Shown one piece after another: positions 36,663-44,885 of a stretch of DNA of 59,892 nucleotides (positions are counted from its first letter, which is position 1; every line of letters starts with the position of its first letter). A program made the translations under genes and the position numbers. The notes under the pieces are model-generated. The model saw nothing but the letters and a program-made list of their open reading frames with translations, was not told the DNA's origin and did no database searches. Location: positions 1 to 59,892 of the forward strand of contig DAIDHI010000047.1 of assembly GCA_027452025.1 (NCBI GenBank). Reading direction: 5' to 3'. The stretch is from Elusimicrobiota bacterium (GTDB lineage: Bacteria; Elusimicrobiota; Elusimicrobia; UBA1565; UBA9628).

Positions 36663-37784
36663 TCAAAGCGCTTCGACGGCCGCCGCGACGCCGAGCCCGC
36701 CGCCGACGCAGATGGAGGCGACGCCGCGTCGAAGGCCCCGGCGCTTGAGTTCGCGCAGAAGCGTCAGGATCAGGCGGCAGCCGGTGCCGCCGAAAGGGTG
36801 GCCGAGCGCGAGCGCGCCTCCGTTGGGGTTGACCTTCTCGGCGTCGAGAGCGAGCTCCTTGACGCCGACGATCATCTGCGAGGCGAAGGTCTCGTTTATC
36901 TCGAAGAGGTCGATGTCGCGGACGCTCAGCTTGAGGCCGGCCAAAAGCTTGCGGATCGCGGCCACCGACCCTTCGGCCATCCGTTCCGGCTCGATGCCGG
37001 CCACGACGCCGCCGAGGTAGCGGCCCAAGGGCTTGCGTCCCGCCGCGGCTTGCTCGCAGGCGAGGATGACGGCCGAGCCGCCGTCGACGATGGCGTGGGT
37101 GTTGGCGTGGGTAGCCTCGCTCGTCTCGTAGAGCCGCTTGGACTGCGCGAAAAAGTCCGGCGTCGCGCCCTCGCGGACGGCGTCGTCGGCGTCGATGCCG
37201 GCGACCGCGACGATCTCCTCGCGAAAATAGCCCAACGCCCTGGCGCGCGCCGCGTGCTCGTGGCTGCGCAGGGCCCAGGCATCCTGATCGCGTCTCGAAA
37301 AACCGAGTTCCCGGGAGACCTCCTGGGAGGTCTCGGCGATGTTGCGGCCGCAGGCCGCGTCCTTGAACGAGGGCACGAAGACGTTGCGCGGGACATTGCT
37401 CGGGCTGTCGGCGCCGCAGGCCGCCGTGAGCCCGGCGCGCCCGGCGCGGACGTCCTCGGCGGCGCTGATGAAGGCCTGTAGTCCCGCTCCGCAGGCGAGG
37501 TTGACCGCGTAGCTTGGCATCGCCTTGGGCGCGCCCGCGCGCAGGCCGACGTAGCGGCCGCCGTAGCAGGCGTGAGCGCCCACGTGATAGCAATTGCCGA
37601 AGACGAGGCTGTCGAGCCGCTCGGCGGAAAGGCCGGCGCGCGAGAGCGCGCCCTTGACCGCTGCGGCGCCCAGGTCGAAGGGGTCGAGCGAGGCCAAGGC
37701 CCCTCCTCTTTGGCCGTCGGGCTTCTCGCCCTTGCCCCAGACGACGAACGGCGTGCGCGCGCCTTCCAGGACCAGGGCTTCCAT
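36663..37784 (-). CDS. thiolase (acetyl-CoA acyltransferase)
   Basis: 373 residues. Catalytic residues are in place: nucleophile Cys in VNLACGAGLQAF, His in GGALALGHPFGGTGCR and the second Cys in CVGGGLGVAAA, plus FEINETFASQ. It condenses or cleaves acyl-CoAs. The nucleophile loop differs slightly from the usual CGSG (CGAG). The ATG overlaps the IMPase stop (ATGA). No other beta-oxidation genes are adjacent, but an acyl-CoA ligase is encoded at 9.9-11.5 kb. Confidence 0.92.
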   Translation of the reverse strand: MEALVLEGARTPFVVWGKGEKPDGQRGGALASLDPFDLGAAAVKGALSRAGLSAERLDSLVFGNCYHVGAHACYGGRYVGLRAGAPKAMPSYAVNLACGAGLQAFISAAEDVRAGRAGLTAACGADSPSNVPRNVFVPSFKDAACGRNIAETSQEVSRELGFSRRDQDAWALRSHEHAARARALGYFREEIVAVAGIDADDAVREGATPDFFAQSKRLYETSEATHANTHAIVDGGSAVILACEQAAAGRKPLGRYLGGVVAGIEPERMAEGSVAAIRKLLAGLKLSVRDIDLFEINETFASQMIVGVKELALDAEKVNPNGGALALGHPFGGTGCRLILTLLRELKRRGLRRGVASICVGGGLGVAAAVEAL

Positions 37785-38584
37785 CAGCGTCTCTCCTTGA
37801 CGAGGGCGGCGAGCACGCCCCGCATCTGGCGGTGGATGCGGCCGTTGGTGGCCAGGGTCTGGCGGCCGAAGTCCAAAAGGCCGTTCCAGGGCCGCCCGGA
37901 GAAGTCGCTCACCACGCCGCCCGCCTCGCGCACGAGCAGGGAGCCGGCGGCGACGTCCCAGGGCTTGAGCGACAGTTCCCAAAAGCCGTCGACGCGCCCG
38001 GCGGCGACCCAGGCGAGGTCGAGCGCGGCCGAGCCGCTGCGGCGCACGTCGTGGCAGCGCTCGATGAAGCTCCGGTAGAACTCGACGTAATAGGCCGCGC
38101 GCCGGGCGCGGTCGTATGGAAAGCCGGTCACGAGAAGACTTTCCGAAAGCCGCCGAGAGCGCGAGACCCGCAGCGGGCGGCCGTTCATCGTCGCGCCGCG
38201 GCCCTCTTGGGCCAGGAACCGCTCCTTGCGGAACGGATCCTCGATGCCGGCGAGGACGGGGCGGCCGCGCCTCACCAAGCCGATCGAGACGCAGGCCACC
38301 GGATAGCCGTGGGCGTAGTTGGTGGTGCCGTCGAGCGGATCGACGACCCAGCAAAACTCCGCGCCGGTCTGGCGGCTGGCCTTTTCTTCGGCCAGGAAAT
38401 CGTGATCCGGGAAGCGGCGGCGCAGCAGCGAGAGGATCAGGCGCTGGCTCTCGAGGTCGGCGCGCGTGACGATGTCCGAGGGCCCCTTGTAGCGCTTCTT
38501 GACGTGGCCGAAGTCGCGGCCGAGAACGCGGCCCGCGCCGTCGAGAGCCTGCTCCAGAGTCCGGCGGCAATCGGAGAGGGTCAT
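37784..38584 (-). CDS. inositol monophosphatase family protein
   Basis: 266 residues. The two family motifs are clear: WVVDPLDGTTNYAHG (metal-binding Asp residues) and LKPWDVAAGSLLVREAGG. EEK in DFLAEEKASR supplies the Glu ligand. Substrates in the family include inositol-1-phosphate, fructose-1,6-bisphosphate and PAP. Start and stop are both coupled by four-base overlaps to hemD (upstream) and the thiolase (downstream). Confidence 0.92.
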   Translation of the reverse strand: MTLSDCRRTLEQALDGAGRVLGRDFGHVKKRYKGPSDIVTRADLESQRLILSLLRRRFPDHDFLAEEKASRQTGAEFCWVVDPLDGTTNYAHGYPVACVSIGLVRRGRPVLAGIEDPFRKERFLAQEGRGATMNGRPLRVSRSRRLSESLLVTGFPYDRARRAAYYVEFYRSFIERCHDVRRSGSAALDLAWVAAGRVDGFWELSLKPWDVAAGSLLVREAGGVVSDFSGRPWNGLLDFGRQTLATNGRIHRQMRGVLAALVKERR

Positions 38585-39357
38585 CTTCGCGCCGAGAAGT
38601 GGGCCGCGAGGCCGGCGACCAGGCCCTCGGCGGTGGCTTCCGAGGCTTGGAGCGGCCGGATGCCGTGGCGGCGAAGCGCCGCGGAAGTGACCGGCCCGAT
38701 CGAAACGGGAACGGCCCGGCGCGCGAGTCGGCGAGCGGCGCGCAATCCCAGAGCTCCAACGAAGCCGTCGACGGTCGAGGGCGAGGTGAAGGTCACGGCG
38801 TGGAGGCCGGTCTTGGCCGCCGCGCGCAGGCGCCGCGCGCCCGCGGGATCGGCGGCCGGGCGATAGGCGTCGGCGCACACCACGCGCGCCCCGCGCCGCC
38901 GAAGAAGGCGGGGCAGCTCGTCGCGGGCGAGCTCCGAGCGCGGGATCAGGATGCGCCATCCCCGGACCTCCCCCATGGCCCGGCCAAGAGCGGCCGCGTC
39001 ATAGCGCTGAGGCAGCCCTTGCGGCTTCCAGCCTCGCTCGCGCAGCGACGCGGCCGTCGCGGGCCCGACGGCGAAAACGCGCCGGGGCGCTTGCGGCCGC
39101 AGGCGCAGGCGCCGGACCCGGGAGAAGAACGAGTCGACGGCGTTGCGGCTGGAAAATACGGCGCAGTCGAAGTCAGGCCATCGCCGCAGCGCGGCGTCGA
39201 GCCCGGCGTAGGAGCGCGGCGGCAGGATCTTGATCAGCGGGGCGAAGAGGACGCGGGCGCCGGCTTTCCGAAGGCTTTCGCCGAGGCCGCGGGCCTGAGC
39301 GCGCGGCCTCGTGACGACGATGCGACGGCGCTTGAGCGCTTTCGTTGCCCGGAGCAT
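38581..39357 (-). CDS. hemD: uroporphyrinogen-III synthase
   Basis: 258 residues. HemD is poorly conserved in sequence, but the two-lobe pattern is recognisable: IVVTRPRAQARGLGESLRKAGARVLFAPLIKI, DCAVFSSRNAVDSFF, FAVGPATAASLRERGW, VTFTSPSTVDGF and PVSIGPVTSAALRRHG. It closes hydroxymethylbilane to uroporphyrinogen III in tetrapyrrole synthesis. The N-terminus is unusually basic. TAGAAT with extended TGA at 39365-39370 is 7 bases before ATG, so it is a probable leaderless operon-first gene. No other hem genes are present. Confidence 0.85.
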   Translation of the reverse strand: MLRATKALKRRRIVVTRPRAQARGLGESLRKAGARVLFAPLIKILPPRSYAGLDAALRRWPDFDCAVFSSRNAVDSFFSRVRRLRLRPQAPRRVFAVGPATAASLRERGWKPQGLPQRYDAAALGRAMGEVRGWRILIPRSELARDELPRLLRRRGARVVCADAYRPAADPAGARRLRAAAKTGLHAVTFTSPSTVDGFVGALGLRAARRLARRAVPVSIGPVTSAALRRHGIRPLQASEATAEGLVAGLAAHFSARR

Positions 39358-39422
39358 CGCCCGGATTCTATCAAAAAGCCCGGCTGACCACGACACGGCG
39401 CCGGGCAGGCGTTTGCCCCGGA

Positions 39423-39451
39423 TTGACACGTTCCCGTCGTTTTGCGAAAAT
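39423..39451 (+). promoter_or_regulatory. sigma70-like promoter of the EIIA-def-fmt operon
   Basis: TTGACA (39423-39428), 17-base spacer ending in TGC, then GAAAAT (39446-39451). Transcription should begin near 39457, about 5 bases before the ATG at 39463, again a very short leader. Confidence 0.55.
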
Positions 39452-39462
39452 GAGGCGTTCGC

Positions 39463-39987
39463 ATGCCCCCCTGGTTTTCCAAGAAGGATCCCGCTCCCCA
39501 GGCTTCCGCGCGCCCCGCCGCCGCGAAGATCAAGATCTGCGATTTGATCGACGCCGGCGTGATCCTGACGCCTCCCCCCGGCCAGGAGAAGCCCGCCGTC
39601 CTCGAGGTGCTGGCCGCCCGCGTCTGCGAGCGCCACGGCCTCGGAGACCCTGCTCCGTTCTTGGCCAAGGTGCGCGAGCGCGAGTCGGGCATCAGCACCA
39701 CGCTCGACACGGGCCTGAGCCTGCCTCACGCGCGCGTGGACGGCCTTTCCCGGCTCGTCGCGGGGCTGGCGGTCTCGGCCCAAGGCCTGCGCGACCCGCG
39801 CCAGCCGGAGCCCCTCATCCGGGTGATGTTCATGTTTTTCTCTCCCAACCGGCAGGACGCCTTCGCCCTGCATCTGCAGGTCCTGCGCGCCGTCTCCGGG
39901 CTCTTCGACGCCGCGCTCATCGAAACGCTCTGCCGCGCCAAGACGCCCGAGTCCATCATGGCCGCCGTGCGCGGCCGGGAAAAGTAA
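39463..39987 (+). CDS. PTS EIIA domain protein (fructose/PtsN type)
   Basis: 174 residues. After a Pro/Ala linker the EIIA type-2 domain runs from about residue 24: LIDAGVILT, ERESGISTTLDTGLSLPHARVDGL (phosphorylatable His in LPHARV), VMFMFFSPN and HLQVLRAVSGLF. No EIIB/EIIC sugar permease is nearby, so a regulatory PtsN-like role is likelier than sugar transport. Its TAA overlaps the def ATG (TAATG). Confidence 0.85.
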   Translation: MPPWFSKKDPAPQASARPAAAKIKICDLIDAGVILTPPPGQEKPAVLEVLAARVCERHGLGDPAPFLAKVRERESGISTTLDTGLSLPHARVDGLSRLVAGLAVSAQGLRDPRQPEPLIRVMFMFFSPNRQDAFALHLQVLRAVSGLFDAALIETLCRAKTPESIMAAVRGREK

Positions 39988-40499
39988 TGACGCTCCTGCG
40001 CATCACCAAGCACGGCGAGGCCGTGCTCAAGAGGCCGTCGGCGCCCGTCGACCTCGAGAAGATGGGAGACGAGCTGCCCAAGCTCCTCAAGGACATGTGG
40101 GCCACGATGTACTCGGTGCGCGGCGTCGGCTTGGCCGCCCCTCAGGTCGGCCTCAACATCCGTCTTTCCGTCATCGACGTGCGCCCGGAGGGCAAGCCCC
40201 AGCGGCTGGTCCTCATCAATCCTCAGATCGTCTCGCGCGACGGCAAGATCCACGACGAGGAAGGCTGCCTTTCGCTGCCCGGCGTCTACGCCAAGATCGA
40301 CCGCGCGGCCAAAGTCAGGGTCCGGGCGCTCGACGAGAAGGGCCGCCCGTGGGAGATGGAGGGCGAAGGGCTGCTCGCCCGCGCCTTCCAGCATGAGATC
40401 GACCACCTAGACGGCAGGCTCTTCATCGATCACCTGGACTTCGTGCACAAGCTCCGGGTGATGTCGATCATCAAGGACCTCAAGCCGACCTGGTCGTAA
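39987..40499 (+). CDS. def: peptide deformylase
   Basis: 170 residues, normal length. All three PDF motifs are present: GVGLAAPQVG, EGCLSLPG (metal Cys) and QHEIDHLDG (HExxH metal ligands and catalytic Glu). It removes the formyl group from nascent proteins. Coupled to the EIIA gene and followed after 4 bases by fmt, the enzyme that creates its substrate. Confidence 0.97.
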   Translation: MTLLRITKHGEAVLKRPSAPVDLEKMGDELPKLLKDMWATMYSVRGVGLAAPQVGLNIRLSVIDVRPEGKPQRLVLINPQIVSRDGKIHDEEGCLSLPGVYAKIDRAAKVRVRALDEKGRPWEMEGEGLLARAFQHEIDHLDGRLFIDHLDFVHKLRVMSIIKDLKPTWS

Positions 40500-40503
40500 G
40501 CTG

Positions 40504-41457
40504 GTGAAAGCGCTCTTTTTCGGCACTCCCGAAGTGGCCGTTCCTTACCTGGAGGTTCTCGCCGCCTCCCACGAGGTTCTCGCCGTCGTCAGCCAGCCCG
40601 ACAGGCCAGCCGGCCGGGGCCTTGCGACGGCGCCGACGCCCGTCAAGCGCAAGGCGCTCGAGCTCGGGGTGACCGTGCTTCAGCCGCAGAGGCCCTCCGA
40701 GATCGCGGACCGGCTCAAGGCTCTCGGGGCCGACCTCTCGCTGGTCGTGGCCTACGGCCGCATCCTCAAGCCCGACGTGCTCTCCGCCGCCCGCCTGGGC
40801 GCTCTCAACGTCCACTTTTCTCTTCTGCCGAAATACCGGGGCGCGGCGCCGGTCCAGTGGAGCCTCGTGCGCGGCGAGACGACGACGGGGGTGACCCTCT
40901 TTTGGCTCGACGAGGGCATGGACACGGGCCCGATCTTTTGCGCGCGAGAGGCCCCGGTCGGCCCGGACGAGGACGCGCCGGCGCTCATGGCGCGCCTGCA
41001 GGCGCTGGGACTTGAGGCCCTGAAGGACGCGCTGGGCGCCGTCGCGGCCGGCCGCGTCGAGCGCAGGCCCCAGCAAGGCGAGCCGACGCTCGCGCCGCTG
41101 ATCAAGCGCGAGGACGCCCGCCTGGACTTTTCCCGTCTCGCGCCGGAGCTGCACAATATCGCGCGGGGCTTTCGCGCCTGGCCGAAGGCCTACTTCGCGC
41201 TTTCCCTGCCCAAAGGCCGCCAGCTGGTCCAGGTGCTCTCCACGCGCCGCGACGAGGGCGAGGGCCCCGCGACCGGGCGTCCCGGAGCGATATTACGCGT
41301 TGATCGCGACGGGGGTGTTTTGGTAGAATGTGGGTACCGCAGCCGTCTGTGGTTTCTCGCAGTTCAACCTGAGGGAAAAAAGCCGGTCAATGCTGCGCAA
41401 TTTATAAACGGCCTCCGTTTGGGGGCAGGGGATTTTTTGCCGTTTGAGCGGATGTGA
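40504..41457 (+). CDS. fmt: methionyl-tRNA formyltransferase
   Basis: 317 residues from GTG 40504. The N-terminal formyl-transfer domain has FFGTPEVAVPYL, VVAYGRILKPDVL, the folate/catalytic motif ALNVHFSLLPKYRGAAPVQWSL and LDEGMDTGPIF. The C-terminal domain contains the KREDARLDFSR and GFRAWPKAYF segments. It formylates initiator Met-tRNA using 10-formyl-THF. Confidence 0.96.
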   Translation: MKALFFGTPEVAVPYLEVLAASHEVLAVVSQPDRPAGRGLATAPTPVKRKALELGVTVLQPQRPSEIADRLKALGADLSLVVAYGRILKPDVLSAARLGALNVHFSLLPKYRGAAPVQWSLVRGETTTGVTLFWLDEGMDTGPIFCAREAPVGPDEDAPALMARLQALGLEALKDALGAVAAGRVERRPQQGEPTLAPLIKREDARLDFSRLAPELHNIARGFRAWPKAYFALSLPKGRQLVQVLSTRRDEGEGPATGRPGAILRVDRDGGVLVECGYRSRLWFLAVQPEGKKPVNAAQFINGLRLGAGDFLPFERM

Positions 41458-41466
41458 AGAGTCGCC

Positions 41467-42444
41467 GTGACCATGCAACCTGAATCCCGCGCCGGAACCG
41501 TCCGCCTCTGGGAGTTTCTCCTGGTCGGCGTGATCCTGGCCGCGCTGGCCTTCTTCCTCGGCCAGTGGGCGCTGGAAGGCGTCATCCATTCGCGCAAGAC
41601 CGAGACCGTTCCCGACCTCAAGGGCCGGTCTCTGGAGGCCGCTCTCGACGCGCTCTCGCCGCTCAACCTCGGCCTCAAGAAGGAGAGCGTCGAGTTCGAC
41701 GCCTCCGTGCCGATCGATTCCGTCGTGCGCCAGGAGCCCGCGCCTGGGACGGTGGTGCGCGAGGGCAAGATCATCAAAGTGGTCGTCAGCCAGGGCGGAC
41801 AGACCGTGCTCACCCCCGGCCTCGTCGGCCTGCCGCTGCGAAACGCGCAGATGATGCTGACCGAGGGCCAACTGGCGCTCGGTCAGGTGACCGAGGCCTA
41901 TTCGCTCAAGCAGGACAAGGGCGTCGTGCTCTCTCAGGATCCCAAGCCCGACGCGAGCGTGGCGCAGAACTCGAGCGTGAACGTCGTCGTCTCCGGCGGG
42001 CAGCCTCCAGCGGGCGTCAACCTCATGCCGGACTTCGAGAGGCAGAACATCGCCTCGGCACAGTCGTGGTCGGCGAGCTCCGGTTTCCAGATCTCCGTCA
42101 AGAAGGATCCGTCCTCGCTGTTTCCGGGCGGCGTGATCCTGAGCCAGGACCCGCCGCCGGACTCCGTCTTGTCCCAGGATTCCCAGATCGGCTTCGTGGT
42201 CAGCGGCCGCCCGATGAACGACGCCGCGCAAGCGCCCGGGGGCAAGATGTTCCATTACGAACTGGCCGAAGGCGGAGCCGAGAGCCTCGTGCGCATCGTC
42301 GTCGTGGACAAATACGGCGAGCGCGAGATCTTCAACGGCCTGCGCAAGCCCGGCTCGAAGCTCGACATCCCGCTGCAGGAAGCCGGGCAGGCGCGCGTGA
42401 AGATCTATCTCAACGGCATCCTGGTCGAGGAGCGAGACCTGTGA
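41467..42444 (+). CDS. membrane-anchored PASTA-domain protein
   Basis: 325 residues; GTG 41467 or the in-frame ATG 41473 could start it. One membrane helix (FLLVGVILAALAFFLGQWAL, residues ~17-36) is followed by three PASTA repeats (about 48-112, 116-180 and 184-250), each ending in a VVVS- or FVVSG-type strand, and a C-terminal beta-rich segment. PASTA domains bind peptidoglycan stems or muropeptides. No kinase domain is attached, unlike PrkC. Position between fmt and rpe is common for PASTA/Stk modules. Confidence 0.88.
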   Translation: MTMQPESRAGTVRLWEFLLVGVILAALAFFLGQWALEGVIHSRKTETVPDLKGRSLEAALDALSPLNLGLKKESVEFDASVPIDSVVRQEPAPGTVVREGKIIKVVVSQGGQTVLTPGLVGLPLRNAQMMLTEGQLALGQVTEAYSLKQDKGVVLSQDPKPDASVAQNSSVNVVVSGGQPPAGVNLMPDFERQNIASAQSWSASSGFQISVKKDPSSLFPGGVILSQDPPPDSVLSQDSQIGFVVSGRPMNDAAQAPGGKMFHYELAEGGAESLVRIVVVDKYGEREIFNGLRKPGSKLDIPLQEAGQARVKIYLNGILVEERDL

Positions 42445-43124
42445 TGACGGCGGCTCGAAAGATCATTGAGGTCGTCCCGTCGCTTTTGGCCGCCGATCTC
42501 GGCAGGCTCGATTCGGAGCTCGAGCGCGTGCGCGCCGCCGGAGTGACCTGGGTGTCCGTCGACGTCATGGACGGACATTTCGTGCCCAACCTGAGCTTCG
42601 GGCCGGACTTCGTGCGGCTGGTCAAATCCAAAGGGCTGACGGTGGACTCCCATTTGATGGTGGCCAATCCCGAGACCGTGGCGCCTTGGTTCGTCGACGC
42701 CGGCGCCGACTACGTGACCGTGCACGACGAGGCCTGCCGCGACGCTCGCGCCGCCTTGCGCGACATTCGCAGGCGCGGCGGCAAGGCCGGCTTGGCCGTC
42801 AAGCCCAAGACTCCGGCCGATTCCCTCGTCGCTCTCGTCGGGGAATACGACTTGGCGCTGGTCATGACCGTCGAGCCCGGTTTCGGAGGGGCTCAATACT
42901 TGTCTTACGTCGAGCCCAAGATCGCCGCCGTGCGCCGCGCCATCGACGCCGCCGGCGCCGACTGCTGGCTGCAAGTCGATGGGGGCATCAACGAAAAGAC
43001 CGCCGCCGCGGCGGCCGGCGCGGGCGCCGACAGCCTCGTCGCCGGCTCGGCGGTTTTTAGGGCCAAGGATCCGGAGGCCGCCGTGACGGCCATCCGGCAA
43101 GCCGCTTTAGGTGTCAGACGTTGA
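42444..43124 (+). CDS. rpe: ribulose-phosphate 3-epimerase
   Basis: 226 residues from ATG 42444 (TGATG overlap with the PASTA gene). TIM-barrel motifs: VVPSLLAADLGRL, VSVDVMDGHFVPNLSFGP, DSHLMVANPE, VMTVEPGFGGAQY and LQVDGGINEKTA with metal/catalytic His, Asp and Asp intact. It interconverts ribulose-5-P and xylulose-5-P, linking to the split transketolase at 52-54 kb. The last codons and the TGA lie inside the left arm of the palindrome at 43110-43174. Confidence 0.95.
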   Translation: MTAARKIIEVVPSLLAADLGRLDSELERVRAAGVTWVSVDVMDGHFVPNLSFGPDFVRLVKSKGLTVDSHLMVANPETVAPWFVDAGADYVTVHDEACRDARAALRDIRRRGGKAGLAVKPKTPADSLVALVGEYDLALVMTVEPGFGGAQYLSYVEPKIAAVRRAIDAAGADCWLQVDGGINEKTAAAAAGAGADSLVAGSAVFRAKDPEAAVTAIRQAALGVRR

Positions 43125-43174
43125 CTTGTTGACTTGTTGCTTTGCAACAAGTCAACAAGTCAACGTCTGACACC
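43110..43174. repeat. perfect 31-bp inverted repeat with 3-base loop between rpe and rpsP
   Basis: Left arm 43110-43140, loop TTT 43141-43143, right arm 43144-43174; all 31 pairs match. Each arm contains two tandem copies of the 8-mer GTTGACTT (43120-43135 on the left). It is far more AT-rich than its surroundings. The left arm encodes the last residues and stop of rpe; the right arm ends 11 bases before the rpsP Shine-Dalgarno. There is no T-run after it, so it is not a standard terminator. It resembles a REP/palindromic mobile repeat (inference). Confidence 0.9.
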
Positions 43175-43195
43175 AGGAGTAAACAGGAGGACTCA

Positions 43196-43450
43196 ATGGC
43201 AGTCGTCATCAGGTTGCAAAGGACGGGCAAGCCCCACCAGGCGTACTACCGCGTCGTCGCGATCGAGAAGACTCGCGGCGCGACGGGCAAGCCCATCGAA
43301 GTGCTGGGATCCTACGACCCGCGCGCCGAGAGCGCCGGCAAGAAGATCCAGCTCAAGAAGGACCGCTACGAGCACTGGGTCAAGGTCGGGGCGCTTCCGT
43401 CCGAGACCGTCTCGCACCTCGTCAAGGCCGCGACCAAGACGGCTCAGTAA
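43196..43450 (+). CDS. rpsP: 30S ribosomal protein bS16
   Basis: 84 residues, normal for bS16. The N-terminal VVIRLQRTGKPHQAYYRVVAI and VLGSYDPRAE are diagnostic. ATG 43196 follows a perfect AGGAGG at 43185-43190. Heads the conserved rpsP-khpA-trmD-rplS order. Confidence 0.97.
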   Translation: MAVVIRLQRTGKPHQAYYRVVAIEKTRGATGKPIEVLGSYDPRAESAGKKIQLKKDRYEHWVKVGALPSETVSHLVKAATKTAQ

Positions 43451-43451
43451 C

Positions 43452-43682
43452 ATGGAGAAGGAGCTGGTCGAGTTCATCGTCAAGCGCTTGGCCGACCATC
43501 CAGGCCAGGTGCAGGTCTCCGAGACCGCCGACAACGATACCGTGCGCGTCGATCTGACCGTCGCCGAGGAGGACAAAGGCAAGGTCATCGGCAAGCAGGG
43601 CAAGGTCATCAAGGCGATCCGCGCCGTCGCGGGCGCGGCCGCGTCCAAGGCCGGCAAGAGGGTCCTCGTCGACATCGACTAA
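43452..43682 (+). CDS. khpA: KH-domain RNA-binding protein KhpA
   Basis: 76 residues forming one KH domain with the RNA-binding loop VIGKQGKVIKAIRAV (GxxG as GKQG). KhpA binds many RNAs, often with KhpB, and sits after rpsP in many bacteria. It starts one base after rpsP and ends 3 bases before trmD; the usual rimM is missing between them. Confidence 0.93.
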   Translation: MEKELVEFIVKRLADHPGQVQVSETADNDTVRVDLTVAEEDKGKVIGKQGKVIKAIRAVAGAAASKAGKRVLVDID

Positions 43683-43685
43683 ACC

Positions 43686-44375
43686 ATGCGTATCGACTTC
43701 GTCACGCTGTTCGAAGGCATGATCAGGCCCGCGCTCGAGGAGAGCATCCTCGCGCGCGCGCGGGAGCGCGGCCTGCTTTCGACGGGCTTCGTCAATCCCC
43801 GCGAGTTCAGCGAGGACAAGCATCGCAAGGTGGACGATCGTCCCTACGGAGGCGGGGCCGGCATGGTTTTGATGGCGGAGCCGCTCTACCGCGCCGTCAA
43901 GAGCGCGGCCAAGAAGGGCAGCCGGGTGATCTTCCTTTCCCCGCAGGGGCGGCGCTTCGACCAGGCGCAGGCCGCGCGCCTGGCCCGGGAGAAGCACCTG
44001 GTCCTCGTTTGCGGCCACTACGAGGGCGGCGACGAGCGCCTGTCCTCGTTGTTCGACGAGGAGATATCGATTGGAGACTTCGTGCTCACGGGCGGAGAGC
44101 TTCCGGCCATGGTGGTCGCCGACGCCGTGGCGCGCTTGATCCCCGGCGTGCTCAAGAAGCCCGACGCCGCCGTCGCGGAGTCGTTCTCGCGGCCGCTGCT
44201 CGATTATCCGCAGTACACGCGCCCGCGCGTTTGGCGGCGCAAGAAGGTGCCCGAGGTCTTGTTCTCGGGCGATCACAAGCGAATCGCCGATTGGCGGCAG
44301 ACCCAAGCCCGCCAAGCGACGCGCCGCAAGCGTCCCGATTTGCTGCAAAACAATGGAGCGCTCGCGCTCGAATAG
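43686..44375 (+). CDS. trmD: tRNA (guanine37-N1)-methyltransferase
   Basis: 229 residues. SPOUT trefoil-knot motifs: FLSPQGRRFDQAQAARLA, CGHYEGGDERLSS and SIGDFVLTGGELPAMVVADAV. The usual GHYEGIDER has Gly for Ile. N-terminal MRIDFVTLFEGM and the PYGGGAGMV loop are also typical. It methylates G37 next to the anticodon to prevent frameshifting. Adjacent to rplS as in most bacteria. Confidence 0.96.
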   Translation: MRIDFVTLFEGMIRPALEESILARARERGLLSTGFVNPREFSEDKHRKVDDRPYGGGAGMVLMAEPLYRAVKSAAKKGSRVIFLSPQGRRFDQAQAARLAREKHLVLVCGHYEGGDERLSSLFDEEISIGDFVLTGGELPAMVVADAVARLIPGVLKKPDAAVAESFSRPLLDYPQYTRPRVWRRKKVPEVLFSGDHKRIADWRQTQARQATRRKRPDLLQNNGALALE

Positions 44376-44384
44376 GAGAAAAGT

Positions 44385-44879
44385 ATGGTGGCAGAACCGA
44401 CGGACAAGAAGAGCAACATTCCCGACTTCCGGCCCGGCGACACCGTCCGGGTGTCGATCAAGGTCGTCGAGGGCGACAGCGAGCGCATCCAGGCGTTTGA
44501 AGGGACCGTGATCAGCCGGCGCGGCTCGGGGGACTCCCAGAGCTTCACCGTGCGCAAGATCTCGTTCGGCGTGGGCGTGGAGCGGACCTTCCCCGTCACC
44601 TCCCCCCACATCGACCGCATCGAGGTGGTCAAGTCCGGCCGCGTCCGGCGCTCCCGCCTCTACTACCTGCGCAACCTCACCGGCCGCGCGGCGCGCCTGA
44701 CCGAGGAGGAGCGCGGCGATTCCGGCGCGCCGAAGGCTCACGAGGCCAAGGCCGCCGAGCAAGCCTCGGCCGAAAAGCCCGAAGCCAAGGCCAAGGCCGG
44801 CAAGGCCGAGCCCTCGGTCCGCAAGGCCGAATCCGGCAAAGAGGCGCGCGCGCTGGGAGCGGCTCCGGCTGGCGAGTGA
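44385..44879 (+). CDS. rplS: 50S ribosomal protein bL19 with C-terminal extension
   Basis: 164 residues. The bL19 core is residues ~12-110: [50 protein letters not shown] and [18 protein letters not shown]. About 50 extra residues rich in Ala, Lys and Glu follow, where bL19 normally stops near 115-120. The tail lacks any recognised domain and is probably disordered. AGGAGA Shine-Dalgarno before ATG 44385. Confidence 0.95.
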   Translation: MVAEPTDKKSNIPDFRPGDTVRVSIKVVEGDSERIQAFEGTVISRRGSGDSQSFTVRKISFGVGVERTFPVTSPHIDRIEVVKSGRVRRSRLYYLRNLTGRAARLTEEERGDSGAPKAHEAKAAEQASAEKPEAKAKAGKAEPSVRKAESGKEARALGAAPAGE

Positions 44880-44885
44880 TCTTCC

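Noticed and set aside
43110..43174. The palindrome as a rho-independent terminator of rpe.
   Set aside because: It has a perfect stem but the following bases are CAGGAGTAAAC rather than a T-run, and the rpsP Shine-Dalgarno follows at once.
43142..43195. An earlier start for rpsP inside the palindrome.
   Set aside because: It would add residues not found in bS16 and ignore the perfect AGGAGG just before ATG 43196.
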